Assembly: GCF_000014185.1 (NCBI RefSeq)
Contig: NC_008148.1
Location: forward strand, 806,001 to 870,000
Direction: 5' to 3'
Length of the DNA: 64,000 nt
Origin: Rubrobacter xylanophilus DSM 9941
Lineage (GTDB): Bacteria; Actinomycetota; Rubrobacteria; Rubrobacterales; Rubrobacteraceae
The notes under the pieces are model-generated. The model saw only the letters and a program-made list of their open reading frames with translations, did no database searches and was not told the DNA's origin. The position numbers were made by a program, and so were the translations under genes. Shown here in pieces: positions 36,185-45,031 of the stretch. Position 1 is the stretch's first letter; each line of letters begins with the position of its first letter.

Positions 36185-36385
36185 TTGGGTATCAAGCGGG
36201 CAAAGAGGGACCGTTGGATCCTGGGCGTCTGCGGCGGCATCGCCCACACCTACGGGTGGAGCCCGGCGCTGGTGCGGCTGCTCGCCGTGGTGCTCGCCGT
36301 CTTTATCCCCGGCTTCAGCCTCATCCCGGCGCTCATCGTCTACGTGGTGCTCGGCATGGTGCTGCCCGAGAGCGAGGAGTTCTAG
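36185..36385 (+). CDS. PspC-domain small membrane protein
   Basis: 66 residues from the TTG at 36185, which has GGAGG nine bases upstream. WILGVCGGIAHTYGWSPALVRL is the PspC signature; two hydrophobic stretches follow and the C-terminus ends VLGMVLPESEEF. PspC domains are envelope-stress components. A GTG at 36128 in the same frame would add 19 residues but precedes TAGAAT (36132-36137), a likely -10, so it is rejected. Confidence 0.8.
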   Translation: MGIKRAKRDRWILGVCGGIAHTYGWSPALVRLLAVVLAVFIPGFSLIPALIVYVVLGMVLPESEEF

Positions 36386-36390
36386 CCGGC

Positions 36391-37020
36391 TTGGAGTTCG
36401 CCGAGGCCCAGAAAGAGGCCCTGGAGTGCACCCGGTGCGGCCTCTGCCAGTCCCGCACCCGCGTGGTCTTCGGGGAGGGGCCGCTCAACGCCCGGCTGTT
36501 CGTCGTGGGTGAGGCCCCGGGGCACAACGAGGACGCCGCCGGCAGGCCTTTTCAGGGGGCCTCCGGGATGCTGCTGGAGGGGCTTCTGGGCTCCGTGGGG
36601 CTCTCCAGGGAGGAGGTCTACCTCACGACGCTCGTCAAGTGCCGGCCGCCGGGCACGCCGCCCCGCTCCCCCCGGCCCTCCGAGGTGAGCAGCTGCCGCC
36701 GCTACCTGATCTCCCAGCTCGTCGCCGTGGACCCGAAGGTGGTCGTCGCGCTGGGCGAGCTCCCCAGCAAGATCCTCACCGGCCGCAAGGAGTCGCTGCG
36801 GCGCATCCGGGGGCGGGCCATCCCCCTGGACGGGCGCTACGTGATCCCCACCTTCTCGCTGCAGAGGGCGCTCTACGTCCCGGCGGACAGGGCGCTCCTG
36901 ATCTCGGACTTCTCCCGGCTGCCGGAGCTCCTGGAGGCCGAGCGCCCGGCCACCTACGAGACGCTCAACGTGCCGTCGCAGACCGCCGAGCGCGAGCCCC
37001 TGCAGCCGGGACTCTGGTAG
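36391..37020 (+). CDS. Family-4-like uracil-DNA glycosylase
   Basis: 209 residues. Fe-S cysteines are visible (CTRCGLC, Cys13/16/19; Cys84 in VKCRPPG; Cys102). Motif 1 is VVGEAPGHNEDAAGRPFQGASG, matching thermophile family 4 enzymes that remove uracil from DNA. The distal motif, normally with TYHP, reads PTFSLQRAL here, so the conserved His is replaced; activity may be altered. TTG start six bases after the PspC stop. Followed at once by tsaE. Confidence 0.8.
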   Translation: MEFAEAQKEALECTRCGLCQSRTRVVFGEGPLNARLFVVGEAPGHNEDAAGRPFQGASGMLLEGLLGSVGLSREEVYLTTLVKCRPPGTPPRSPRPSEVSSCRRYLISQLVAVDPKVVVALGELPSKILTGRKESLRRIRGRAIPLDGRYVIPTFSLQRALYVPADRALLISDFSRLPELLEAERPATYETLNVPSQTAEREPLQPGLW

Positions 37021-37021
37021 G

Positions 37022-37468
37022 GTGGTTCGGGAGGGGCTGGACGAGGGCGCCGTGAGGGAGCTGGCGGCCGAGGTGGCCCGCCGGCTGCGGCCGGGGGACG
37101 TGGTGGTGCTGGCGGGGGAGGTCGGCTCGGGCAAGAGCACCTTCGTCCGGGCCGCCGCCCGGGCGCTCGGGGTGAAGGAGAGGGTCACCAGCCCCACCTA
37201 CCAGCTCGCCCGCTCCTACGAAGGCTTCGCGGGCGGCCGGAGGGTCGTGGTGAACCACCTGGACCTCTACCGGGTGGAGGAGCTCGGGGCCTGGGACGCG
37301 CTCTCCCTGGAGGACTACCTCACCCCGGAGGCGGTGACCTTCATCGAGTGGGCGGACCCCGCGCTGGGCGTCCTCGAGGAGCCCACCGTGATCCGCCTGG
37401 AGCACGAGTCTCCCCGCACCCGCCGGGTGAGCGTCGAGGGGCCCGTGGCGCGGAGGATGGAGTGCTGA
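37022..37468 (+). CDS. tsaE: tRNA threonylcarbamoyladenosine ATPase TsaE
   Basis: 148 residues: Walker A GEVGSGKSTF, then SPTYQLARSYEG and HLDLYRVEEL, and the C-terminal TFIEWADPALG. It works with TsaB and TsaD in making t6A37 in ANN-decoding tRNAs. GTG start one base after the preceding stop. tsaE-tsaB-rimI follow head to tail, the standard bacterial order. Confidence 0.95.
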   Translation: MVREGLDEGAVRELAAEVARRLRPGDVVVLAGEVGSGKSTFVRAAARALGVKERVTSPTYQLARSYEGFAGGRRVVVNHLDLYRVEELGAWDALSLEDYLTPEAVTFIEWADPALGVLEEPTVIRLEHESPRTRRVSVEGPVARRMEC

Positions 37469-38133
37469 TTCTGGCCCTCGACGCCTCGACCTCCGTGGTG
37501 AGCGTCGCCCTGGCCCGCGCGGCGGGCGGCGGGCGGCGAATGCTCGCGGAGATCTCGCTCGAGGACCGCGGGGCCTCGGAGGGGCTGCTGCCCGCGGTCC
37601 ACGCGGCGCTCGGCCTCTGCGGGGAGGAGCTGGGCTCGGTGGAGCGGATCGTCGTCGGGGTGGGCCCCGGGACCTTCACCGGCATCCGGATCGCGGCGGC
37701 CACCGCCCGCTCGCTCGCGCTGGGGAGCGGCATCCCCCTGTGCGCCAACACGACGCTGGCCGCCCTGGCCGCCCCGGCGCTCTCGGTGAGCGGGGAGGTG
37801 CTGGCGGTCCTGGACGCCAAGCGGGGCGAGGTCTTCGCCCAGCCCTTCGCCTCCGGAGGGCCCTCCGGGGAGATCGTCTGCAGCAGGCCCGGGGAGCTGC
37901 GGGCCGCGGGCTCCCCTCTGGTCGTCGGCGACGGTGCGGTGCGCTACCGGGAGGCGCTCTCCGGGCTGGGCCGGATACCGCCCGACGGCTCCCCTTTGCA
38001 CAGGGTCTCCGCCGCAGGGCACGTGCTCTCCTCCAGCCTCGAGCCCTCCCCGCCCGAGGAGGTCGTCCCCGTCTACGTCCGCGAGCCGGACGCCGAGGTC
38101 CGGCGGGATCTCAACCCCTGGAGCCGCCCGTGA
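37462..38133 (+). CDS. tsaB: tRNA threonylcarbamoyladenosine complex protein TsaB
   Basis: 223 residues of the ASKHA fold: LILALDASTSVVSVAL at the N-terminus and VGVGPGTFTGIRIAAATARSLA, the TsaB signature. It lacks catalytic activity and bridges TsaD and TsaE. GTG start at 37462 overlaps the tsaE end; the in-frame upstream part read through tsaE is not homologous. Confidence 0.92.
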   Translation: MLILALDASTSVVSVALARAAGGGRRMLAEISLEDRGASEGLLPAVHAALGLCGEELGSVERIVVGVGPGTFTGIRIAAATARSLALGSGIPLCANTTLAALAAPALSVSGEVLAVLDAKRGEVFAQPFASGGPSGEIVCSRPGELRAAGSPLVVGDGAVRYREALSGLGRIPPDGSPLHRVSAAGHVLSSSLEPSPPEEVVPVYVREPDAEVRRDLNPWSRP

Positions 38134-38588
38134 GGGTGCGCCGGATGCGCCCGGAGGATCTGCCCGCGGTGATGGAGATAGAGGCCCTGAGCCTCCCCAC
38201 CCCGTGGAGCGAGGGGGTGTGGCGCCAGGAGCTCTCGAGCCCCTTCGGGCTGTACCTGGTGCTCGAGGAGGAGGGGCGGGTGCGCGCCCAGATCGGGGCG
38301 CGGCGGGCCGCCGACGAGCTGCACGTGACCACCCTCGCCGTCCACCCGGCGTGCCGCAGGCGCGGCTACGGGAGGACCCTGCTGCGGGCGGCCCTCGCCG
38401 AGGAGAGGGGCGTCCGGCGGGTGATGCTCGAGGTCCGGCCGAGCAACGCCCAGGCCCGCGCCTTCTACGCGGCCCTGGGCTTCCGGGAGACCGGGCGCCG
38501 GCCCCGCTACTACGGCGACGAGGACGCCCTGCTCATGACCCTCGATCTCGCTCCCGGCGGCGCCGCCGCTCCTCCCGCCGGCGCCTGA
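38130..38588 (+). CDS. rimI: Ribosomal-protein-alanine N-acetyltransferase-like protein RimI
   Basis: 152 residues: VRRMRPEDLPAVMEIEALS, acetyl-CoA loop LAVHPACRRRGYGRTLLRAA, and LEVRPSNAQARAFYAALGF, all typical of RimI. It acetylates the N-terminus of ribosomal protein S18, and possibly others. GTGA overlap with tsaB. The Ala/Pro-rich C-terminus is antisense to a small membrane-protein gene (56-base overlap). Confidence 0.9.
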   Translation: MRVRRMRPEDLPAVMEIEALSLPTPWSEGVWRQELSSPFGLYLVLEEEGRVRAQIGARRAADELHVTTLAVHPACRRRGYGRTLLRAALAEERGVRRVMLEVRPSNAQARAFYAALGFRETGRRPRYYGDEDALLMTLDLAPGGAAAPPAGA

Positions 38589-38766
38589 GGGCCTCCCGGC
38601 TCTCGAAGGGCTTGAGCAGGTAGAGCGCCGGGGCCACGCAGGCCAGGAAGCCCACCGCCAGCACGGCCACGAAGAGAGGGTCCACCGGCCCGCGCGCCAC
38701 GTAGAGGACGAGCTGCGCCAGCACCACCAGCGCTATGAGGGCGAAGAGCAGGGAGAAGATCCGCAT
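38533..38766 (-). CDS. Small two-helix membrane protein
   Basis: 77 residues: two hydrophobic helices (IFSLLFALIALVVLAQLVLYVA and LFVAVLAVGFLACVAPALYLL) and an Arg-rich cytoplasmic tail. ATG start; TATACT (minus, 38781-38776) nine bases upstream. The in-frame extension through tsaD on the other strand is not real. Function unknown; divergent to tsaD. Confidence 0.65.
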   Translation of the reverse strand: MRIFSLLFALIALVVLAQLVLYVARGPVDPLFVAVLAVGFLACVAPALYLLKPFESREALRRRREERRRRRERDRGS

Positions 38767-38775
38767 CGCCTCCCG

Positions 38776-38799
38776 AGTATACCCCCCGCGTGCTATAAA
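38776..38799. promoter_or_regulatory. Divergent -10 boxes for a small membrane protein and tsaD
   Basis: Minus strand TATACT at 38781-38776; plus strand TATAAA at 38794-38799 preceded by TGC, an extended -10. Each lies nine bases from its start codon. The 42-base intergenic region holds nothing else, so both messages have a 5' leader of no more than two or three bases. Confidence 0.6.
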
Positions 38800-38808
38800 A
38801 CCTGGCGT

Positions 38809-39798
38809 ATGATCCTGGCCATAGAGACCTCCTGCGACGACACCTGCGCGGCGGTGGTGGAGCCGGACGGCCGCCGCGCCCTCTCCAACGCCGTCCACAC
38901 CCAGACCGAGCACGCCCGCTACGGCGGCGTGGTGCCAGAGGTCGCCTCCCGGGCGCACCTCGAGCGCATGGACGGCGTCGTCCGCAAGGCGCTCTCCGAC
39001 GCCGGCGTCTCGCTGGACCAGATAGACCGGGTGGCGGTAACCGTCCGGCCCGGCCTGATCGGGGCGCTCCTCGTGGGGGTGGCCGCGGCCAAGGGGGTCG
39101 CCTACGCCCGGCGGCTGCCGCTCGTCCCGGTGAACCACCTGGAGGGGCACGTGGCCGCCGCCTACCTGGAGGCCCCCGACCTCGAGCCGCCCTTCGTGGC
39201 CCTGGTCGCCTCCGGGGGGCACACGGCCCTGTACGCGGTGGGCGAGGACCGCGGGATGCGCCTGCTCGGGGAGACCCTCGACGACGCCGCGGGCGAGGCC
39301 CTGGACAAGGGGGCGAGGATGCTGGGGCTGGGCTTTCCGGGCGGCCCCGCCATCTCCAGGGCTGCCGCGGGCGGGGACCCGGAGCGCTACGGCTTCCCCG
39401 TGGCCCTCAAGGGGAGGGACAACCTGGACTTCTCCTTCTCCGGCCTGAAGACCAGCCTCCTCTACAGGATCCGGGAGCTCGGCCCCGAGCGGGTGCGGCG
39501 AGAGCTCCCGCACCTCGCGGCGAGCTACGAGGCCGCCGTGGTGGAGGCGCTCGCCCGCAAGCTGCTGCGCGCCGCCGAGCTCCGGGAGGCCGGGGCCGTC
39601 GTGGTGGCCGGCGGGGTGGCGGCCAACGGGCGGCTGCGCGAGAGGCTCCGGCGCGAGTGCGCCGGGCGGGGGCTCAGGCTCGTGATCCCGCACCCCAGCC
39701 TCTGCACGGACAACGCCGCCATGATCGGGGCGGCCGCCGCCCACACCCCGAAGATCCCCTGGCCGGAGTACCTCTCGCTCAACGCCCGCAGCGTCTGA
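38809..39798 (+). CDS. tsaD: tRNA N6-adenosine threonylcarbamoyltransferase TsaD
   Basis: 329 residues: MILAIETSCDDTCAAVV at the N-terminus and metal ligands in NHLEGHVAA (His110, His114), with the later Asp in SLCTDNAAMIG. It catalyses the final transfer of the threonylcarbamoyl group to A37. Its own promoter with extended -10 separates it from tsaE-tsaB-rimI although they function together. Confidence 0.95.
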   Translation: MILAIETSCDDTCAAVVEPDGRRALSNAVHTQTEHARYGGVVPEVASRAHLERMDGVVRKALSDAGVSLDQIDRVAVTVRPGLIGALLVGVAAAKGVAYARRLPLVPVNHLEGHVAAAYLEAPDLEPPFVALVASGGHTALYAVGEDRGMRLLGETLDDAAGEALDKGARMLGLGFPGGPAISRAAAGGDPERYGFPVALKGRDNLDFSFSGLKTSLLYRIRELGPERVRRELPHLAASYEAAVVEALARKLLRAAELREAGAVVVAGGVAANGRLRERLRRECAGRGLRLVIPHPSLCTDNAAMIGAAAAHTPKIPWPEYLSLNARSV

Positions 39799-39881
39799 GG
39801 CTCCTCCTTGACGGCGGGCGCCCGCCTGTGTGAGAGTACACCGCGTCGGTCGTTGGGACGCATAGGGGGACGGAGGGGCGT

Positions 39882-41528
39882 TTGCCCGGGTTCGGCTGGT
39901 CCAGGCTGGCTTACCTCCTCGCGGTGCTCGCCGCGCTCACCGCGCTGGTGAGGCTCGCCGCGCCGGCCTCCCCCGAGAGGCCCGGGGGGCCCGAGCGGGT
40001 GGGCTGGAGCGCCGGTGTCCCCGCGCCCCGCGACCCGCCGCGGGGCGATGGGGCGCCCGCGCTCCGCACCCCCTCCCGGGACGCCGCCGCGGCCCCCGCC
40101 TACGCCGCCGTGAGCCGCCGCAAGGCCCCGCCGGTCTTCTACCGGCCGGTCCGGCGCGACCCCGCACCCCCGCTCCCGGACGGGGCGCGCACCCCTCGTC
40201 CCGAAGCTCCGCGGGGCGCCGGGGAGAAGGTGTGCCGGAGGGTCGGGGAGGCGCCGGAGGGGGCGAGGATCGTCTTCCCGGTCCCCCGGGAGCACTCCGG
40301 CTCCTACGAGGACACCTGGGGCGCTCCGCGGCCGCAGGGCGGCCACGAGGGCACGGACCTGATGGTCCCGGAGGGGACCCCGCTGTACGCCATCACCGCC
40401 GGCACCGTCGTGCCGGTCGCCGGCTCCAACGGCAACGGCTGGAACACCCTGGGCGGGTACGCGGTGATGATCCGGGCCGCGTACTCCATCGGGCCCGTCC
40501 GGGAGGGCGACCTCTTCTACTACGCCCACCTCCGGGAGCAGAGCCCGCTCCGGGTCGGCGAGCGGGTGCGCCCCGGTGAGGTGGTGGGCTTCGCCGGGGA
40601 CACCGGGGAGGGCCCGGAGGGAACCCGCGGGCGCTTCCCGCCCCACCTGCACCTGGGGTGGTACGACGCGGGCGGCGGCCGCTCGCAGCTGGCCTCGGGC
40701 GCGATGAACCCCTACCCGCTGCTCGAGTGGCTCCGGGCCCACGGCGGCTCGATCTCGGGCGGCTCGGGCGCCCGCTACTGCGTGGCCCCGCAGGAGGGGC
40801 CGCCGGTGCCCTCGGTGGGCGGAAGCTGGATGTACCCCGACTCCCCCGGCGAGCGCCCGGACCTGGACACCGGCTCCGCGAGCCCGCGCCCGAGCCCCGC
40901 GGTCCGCAGGCCCGAAAACCACGTCGAGAAGGCCCCCGCCGCGGAGGAGGCCCCGCCCGCACCGCCCGCGCAGAAGCCCCGCCCGCGGCCGCAGCCTCCG
41001 GAGAAGGAGCCGCGCCAGGCCCCGCCGCCCGAAGAGAGGCCCGGCCCGCCCCCGCCCGAGAGCACCGCTGCGGAGGAGACCGCCTCCCGCCAGGGCCCGC
41101 CCCTGCCCTCCGCGGAGGAGCTTCGGGAGTGGGTGTGGTCTCTCATCCCCCATCCCTTCTCCGCTCCTCACCGCGCGCCGCCCGGAGGAGAGCGCACCGC
41201 GCCCGGGGAGGGGGCGCCGGCGGAGAGCTGCGGCGGGCGCCCGCCGTGCGGCGAGCGGACCGAACCCGTGAGGCGGCCGCCCGGGCCCCCGGAGGGCACC
41301 GTCCCGGAAGAGGAGAGAGCCGCGCCGGAGGTAACCGGCGAGACCCGCGGGCGGCCGCCCGCTCCAGAGGGGGAGCAGCGGGAGAAGAAGAAAGAGGAGG
41401 AGAGGGCGCCGGACGGCCGGCCGGAGGGGGGCGACCCGCAGGAGCCCTCCGCCCCGGAGGCTACCGCCGCTCGGGAGGGCGCCGGGCCTCCAGCTCCGCC
41501 AGAAGCTCCTCCCGCTCCCGGCCCCTGA
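39882..41528 (+). CDS. M23-family metallopeptidase with long Pro/Glu-rich tail
   Basis: 548 residues. N-terminal hydrophobic segment (LAYLLAVLAALTALVRLAAPA) suggests an anchor or signal. A proline-rich linker leads to a LytM/M23 domain at about residues 125-275: GGHEGTDLMVPEGTPLYA, YAHLREQSPL, and PPHLHLGWY supply the zinc ligands. The last 250 residues are low-complexity Pro/Glu/Ala/Arg with no fold expected. It probably cleaves peptidoglycan cross-links or serves as a LytM factor outside the cell. TTG start with GGAGGGGCG upstream. Its 3' end overlaps a convergent gene by 68 bases. Confidence 0.75.
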   Translation: MPGFGWSRLAYLLAVLAALTALVRLAAPASPERPGGPERVGWSAGVPAPRDPPRGDGAPALRTPSRDAAAAPAYAAVSRRKAPPVFYRPVRRDPAPPLPDGARTPRPEAPRGAGEKVCRRVGEAPEGARIVFPVPREHSGSYEDTWGAPRPQGGHEGTDLMVPEGTPLYAITAGTVVPVAGSNGNGWNTLGGYAVMIRAAYSIGPVREGDLFYYAHLREQSPLRVGERVRPGEVVGFAGDTGEGPEGTRGRFPPHLHLGWYDAGGGRSQLASGAMNPYPLLEWLRAHGGSISGGSGARYCVAPQEGPPVPSVGGSWMYPDSPGERPDLDTGSASPRPSPAVRRPENHVEKAPAAEEAPPAPPAQKPRPRPQPPEKEPRQAPPPEERPGPPPPESTAAEETASRQGPPLPSAEELREWVWSLIPHPFSAPHRAPPGGERTAPGEGAPAESCGGRPPCGERTEPVRRPPGPPEGTVPEEERAAPEVTGETRGRPPAPEGEQREKKKEEERAPDGRPEGGDPQEPSAPEATAAREGAGPPAPPEAPPAPGP

Positions 41529-41742
41529 TCACCGAGCTGCGCGCGCAGGCGACGCAGCTCTCCTGCAGGTTCTCCGCGTGCTCCTTGATGTAGACGAACA
41601 GCACCTTCTTCGGCACCCGGTAGACGATGTGCTCCGTGCTCCTGCCGCACCGCTCGCAGAACCGCTCCCGGCGCGCAAGCTCCTTCGGGATGCGGCTCAG
41701 GCCCGGTATCCTCTCCGGACGGAATATTCTCGCCCCGGACAC
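41461..41742 (-). CDS. Small zinc-ribbon-like protein
   Basis: 93 residues. Two Cys pairs, CERC (about residue 29) and CVAC (about 63), flank a strand-helix region, suggesting a zinc ribbon. GTG start at 41740-41742, immediately beside the groEL promoter on the other strand. Function unknown. The C-terminal third is antisense to the M23 peptidase tail. Confidence 0.6.
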   Translation of the reverse strand: MSGARIFRPERIPGLSRIPKELARRERFCERCGRSTEHIVYRVPKKVLFVYIKEHAENLQESCVACARSSVIRGREREELLAELEARRPPERR

Positions 41743-41744
41743 GA

Positions 41745-41773
41745 TTGAATTACGGCCTCCGTGCTACTATACT
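41745..41773 (+). promoter_or_regulatory. groEL promoter, TTGAAT-17-TATACT
   Basis: TTGAAT (41745-41750) and TATACT (41768-41773) are 17 bases apart. The predicted start near 41780 falls at the left edge of the CIRCE element, giving a leader of about 75 nt. Confidence 0.8.
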
Positions 41774-41778
41774 TCGCG

Positions 41779-41805
41779 TTGGCACTCTTCAAGCGAGAGT
41801 GCCGA
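41779..41805 (+). promoter_or_regulatory. CIRCE operator of groEL
   Basis: TTGGCACTC (41779-41787), nine bases, GAGTGCCGA (41797-41805), against the consensus TTAGCACTC-N9-GAGTGCTAA. The arms match at 8 of 9 and 7 of 9 positions and the spacer length is exact. HrcA should bind here and repress groEL; hrcA itself is not in the window. Confidence 0.92.
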
Positions 41806-41837
41806 AATTCTGCAGGGTGCAGGGTAAGTGAGTTTAG

Positions 41838-43478
<1,641 letters not shown>

Positions 43479-43505
43479 GACCCCTCCACGTAAGAGGGCG
43501 TCGGC

Positions 43506-43545
43506 GGTGGCCCCGGCCACAACGGCCCGGGGCCACCATTTCGTT
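43506..43545 (+). terminator. groEL terminator
   Basis: GGTGGCCCCGG (43506-43516) pairs with CCGGGGCCACC (43527-43537), an 11-bp stem, followed by ATTTCGTTT. A standard intrinsic terminator 28 bases after the groEL stop. Confidence 0.85.
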
Positions 43546-43624
43546 TAAGAAATCTTAAGGGCGGGTAAAGGGGGCGTTGTCACGGAGGCGGCTGAGGGGC
43601 ACACAGAAAGCGAGGTGAGAGCGC

Positions 43625-43705
43625 GTGCGTGGCGGGACGTTGTACACGGTGATCGCCGTTTTGGTGATCATCCTGCTCGTCATACTAATCCTGAGGCTGG
43701 CCTGA
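43625..43705 (+). CDS. Very small membrane protein, 26 residues
   Basis: GTG at 43625 opens a frame ending TGA at 43703-43705. The peptide starts MRGGTLYTVIAVLVI and continues as a single hydrophobic helix to LILRLA, resembling the tiny hydrophobic Lmo0937-type proteins. GAGGTGAGAG lies upstream as ribosome-binding site. It is isolated between groEL's terminator and the guaB3 promoter. Confidence 0.5.
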   Translation: MRGGTLYTVIAVLVIILLVILILRLA

Positions 43706-43725
43706 GCCTGGCGCCGCACGGCTCC

Positions 43726-43755
43726 TTGACCATCCTCGCCGCCCGGGTGTAGGAT
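43726..43755 (+). promoter_or_regulatory. guaB3 promoter
   Basis: TTGACC (43726-43731) and TAGGAT (43750-43755), spacer 18. Transcription would start near 43762, leaving a leader of about 100 nt with an intrinsic-terminator shape inside. Confidence 0.65.
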
Positions 43756-43794
43756 AGTCGGGACTTGCACAGTGCAGCCGAAAGAACCGTTGCG

Positions 43795-43822
43795 CCCACG
43801 GGTAGGTTTGCCCGTGGGTTTT
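43795..43822 (+). terminator. Attenuator-like hairpin in the guaB3 leader
   Basis: CCCACGGG (43795-43802) pairs with CCCGTGGG (43811-43818) around an 8-base loop, and TTTT follows directly. It lies downstream of the promoter and upstream of the start codon, so it can stop transcription before the gene. The 33 bases before it (from 43762) form no known riboswitch that I can name. An anti-terminator partner was not identified. Confidence 0.6.
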
Positions 43823-43865
43823 GCTGTACCGGTGAGAGCGACCCGCAAAGGAGCAGCTGGCGCCG

Positions 43866-45026
43866 ATGGACATCGAGATCGGGAAGGGAAAGACAGCCCG
43901 CAGGGCCTACGGGCTGGACGAGATAGCCATAGTACCCAGCCGCCGCACGCGCGACCCCGAGGACGTGGACATCTCCTGGAACCTGGGGGATCTGCACCTG
44001 GACCTGCCGTGCCTGGCCAGCGCGCTCGATGCGGCGGTGGACCCCACCACGGCCGGGATCATCGGGGAGCTTGGGGGGCTGGCGGTGCTCAACCTGGAGG
44101 GCATCCAGACCCGCTACGAGGACCCTGAGCCGGTCTTCGAGGAGATCGCGAGCCTGCCGCAGGAGAAGGCCACGCGGGTGATGCAGGAGATCTACTCCGA
44201 GCCCGTGAAGGAGGAGCTGATCTTCCGGCGGGTGCAGGAGATAAAGGACAAGGGGGTCATCGCCGCCGCCTCCCTGACCCCGCAGCGGGTCGAGCGGTAC
44301 CACCGGGCGGCCATAGAGGCCGGGCTGGACGTGCTCGTCATCCAGGGCACGGTGGTCTCCGCCGAGCACGTCTCCCGGCAAGCCAAGCCGCTGAACCTCA
44401 TGGAGTTCATCCCCTCGCTCAACGTCCCGGTGGTGGTGGGCGGTTGCGCCAGCTACTCGACGGCGCTGCACCTCATGCGCACCGGGGCCGTGGGGGTGCT
44501 GGTGGGGGTGGGGCCGGGCCGCATCTGCACCACCCGGGGCGTGCTCGGGGTGGGGGTCCCGCAGGCCACCGCCATCGCCGACGCCGCGGCGGCCCGCACC
44601 CGGCACTACATGGAGACCGGCCAGTACGTCAACGTGATCGCCGACGGCGGGATGCGCACCGGCGGCGACATAGCCAAGGCCATCGCCTGCGGGGCCGACG
44701 CGGTGATGCTCGGGAGCGCCTTCGCCCGGGCCGAGGAGGCGCCGGGGAAGGGGTACTCCTGGGGGATGGCAACCTTCCACCCCACGCTCCCGCGGGGGAC
44801 CAGGATAAAGACCGGCACCGTGGGGACCATAGAGGAGATCCTGCTCGGCCCCGCGCACGAGAACGACGGCACCCTGAACCTGATGGGGGCGCTGCGCACC
44901 AGCATGGCCACCACGGGCTACCAGAACATAAAGGAGTTCCAGAAGGCCGAGGTCATGGTGGCCCCCGCGCTGGCCACGGAGGGCAAGCTGGAGCAGTTCT
45001 CCCAGGGCGTGGGGATGGGCCGTTAG
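43866..45026 (+). CDS. guaB3: GuaB3-family IMP dehydrogenase-like protein
   Basis: 386 residues, an IMPDH/GMP-reductase barrel without the CBS insert. The catalytic Cys loop is [15 protein letters not shown] (Cys221), and the phosphate-binding [20 protein letters not shown] follows. The length, [13 protein letters not shown] near the start and absence of CBS domains match the actinobacterial GuaB3 paralogue. Whether it converts IMP to XMP or has another role is uncertain from sequence. ATG start with AAAGGAG upstream. guaA follows after five bases, so purine synthesis is the context. Confidence 0.88.
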   Translation: MDIEIGKGKTARRAYGLDEIAIVPSRRTRDPEDVDISWNLGDLHLDLPCLASALDAAVDPTTAGIIGELGGLAVLNLEGIQTRYEDPEPVFEEIASLPQEKATRVMQEIYSEPVKEELIFRRVQEIKDKGVIAAASLTPQRVERYHRAAIEAGLDVLVIQGTVVSAEHVSRQAKPLNLMEFIPSLNVPVVVGGCASYSTALHLMRTGAVGVLVGVGPGRICTTRGVLGVGVPQATAIADAAAARTRHYMETGQYVNVIADGGMRTGGDIAKAIACGADAVMLGSAFARAEEAPGKGYSWGMATFHPTLPRGTRIKTGTVGTIEEILLGPAHENDGTLNLMGALRTSMATTGYQNIKEFQKAEVMVAPALATEGKLEQFSQGVGMGR

Positions 45027-45031
45027 GGCGC

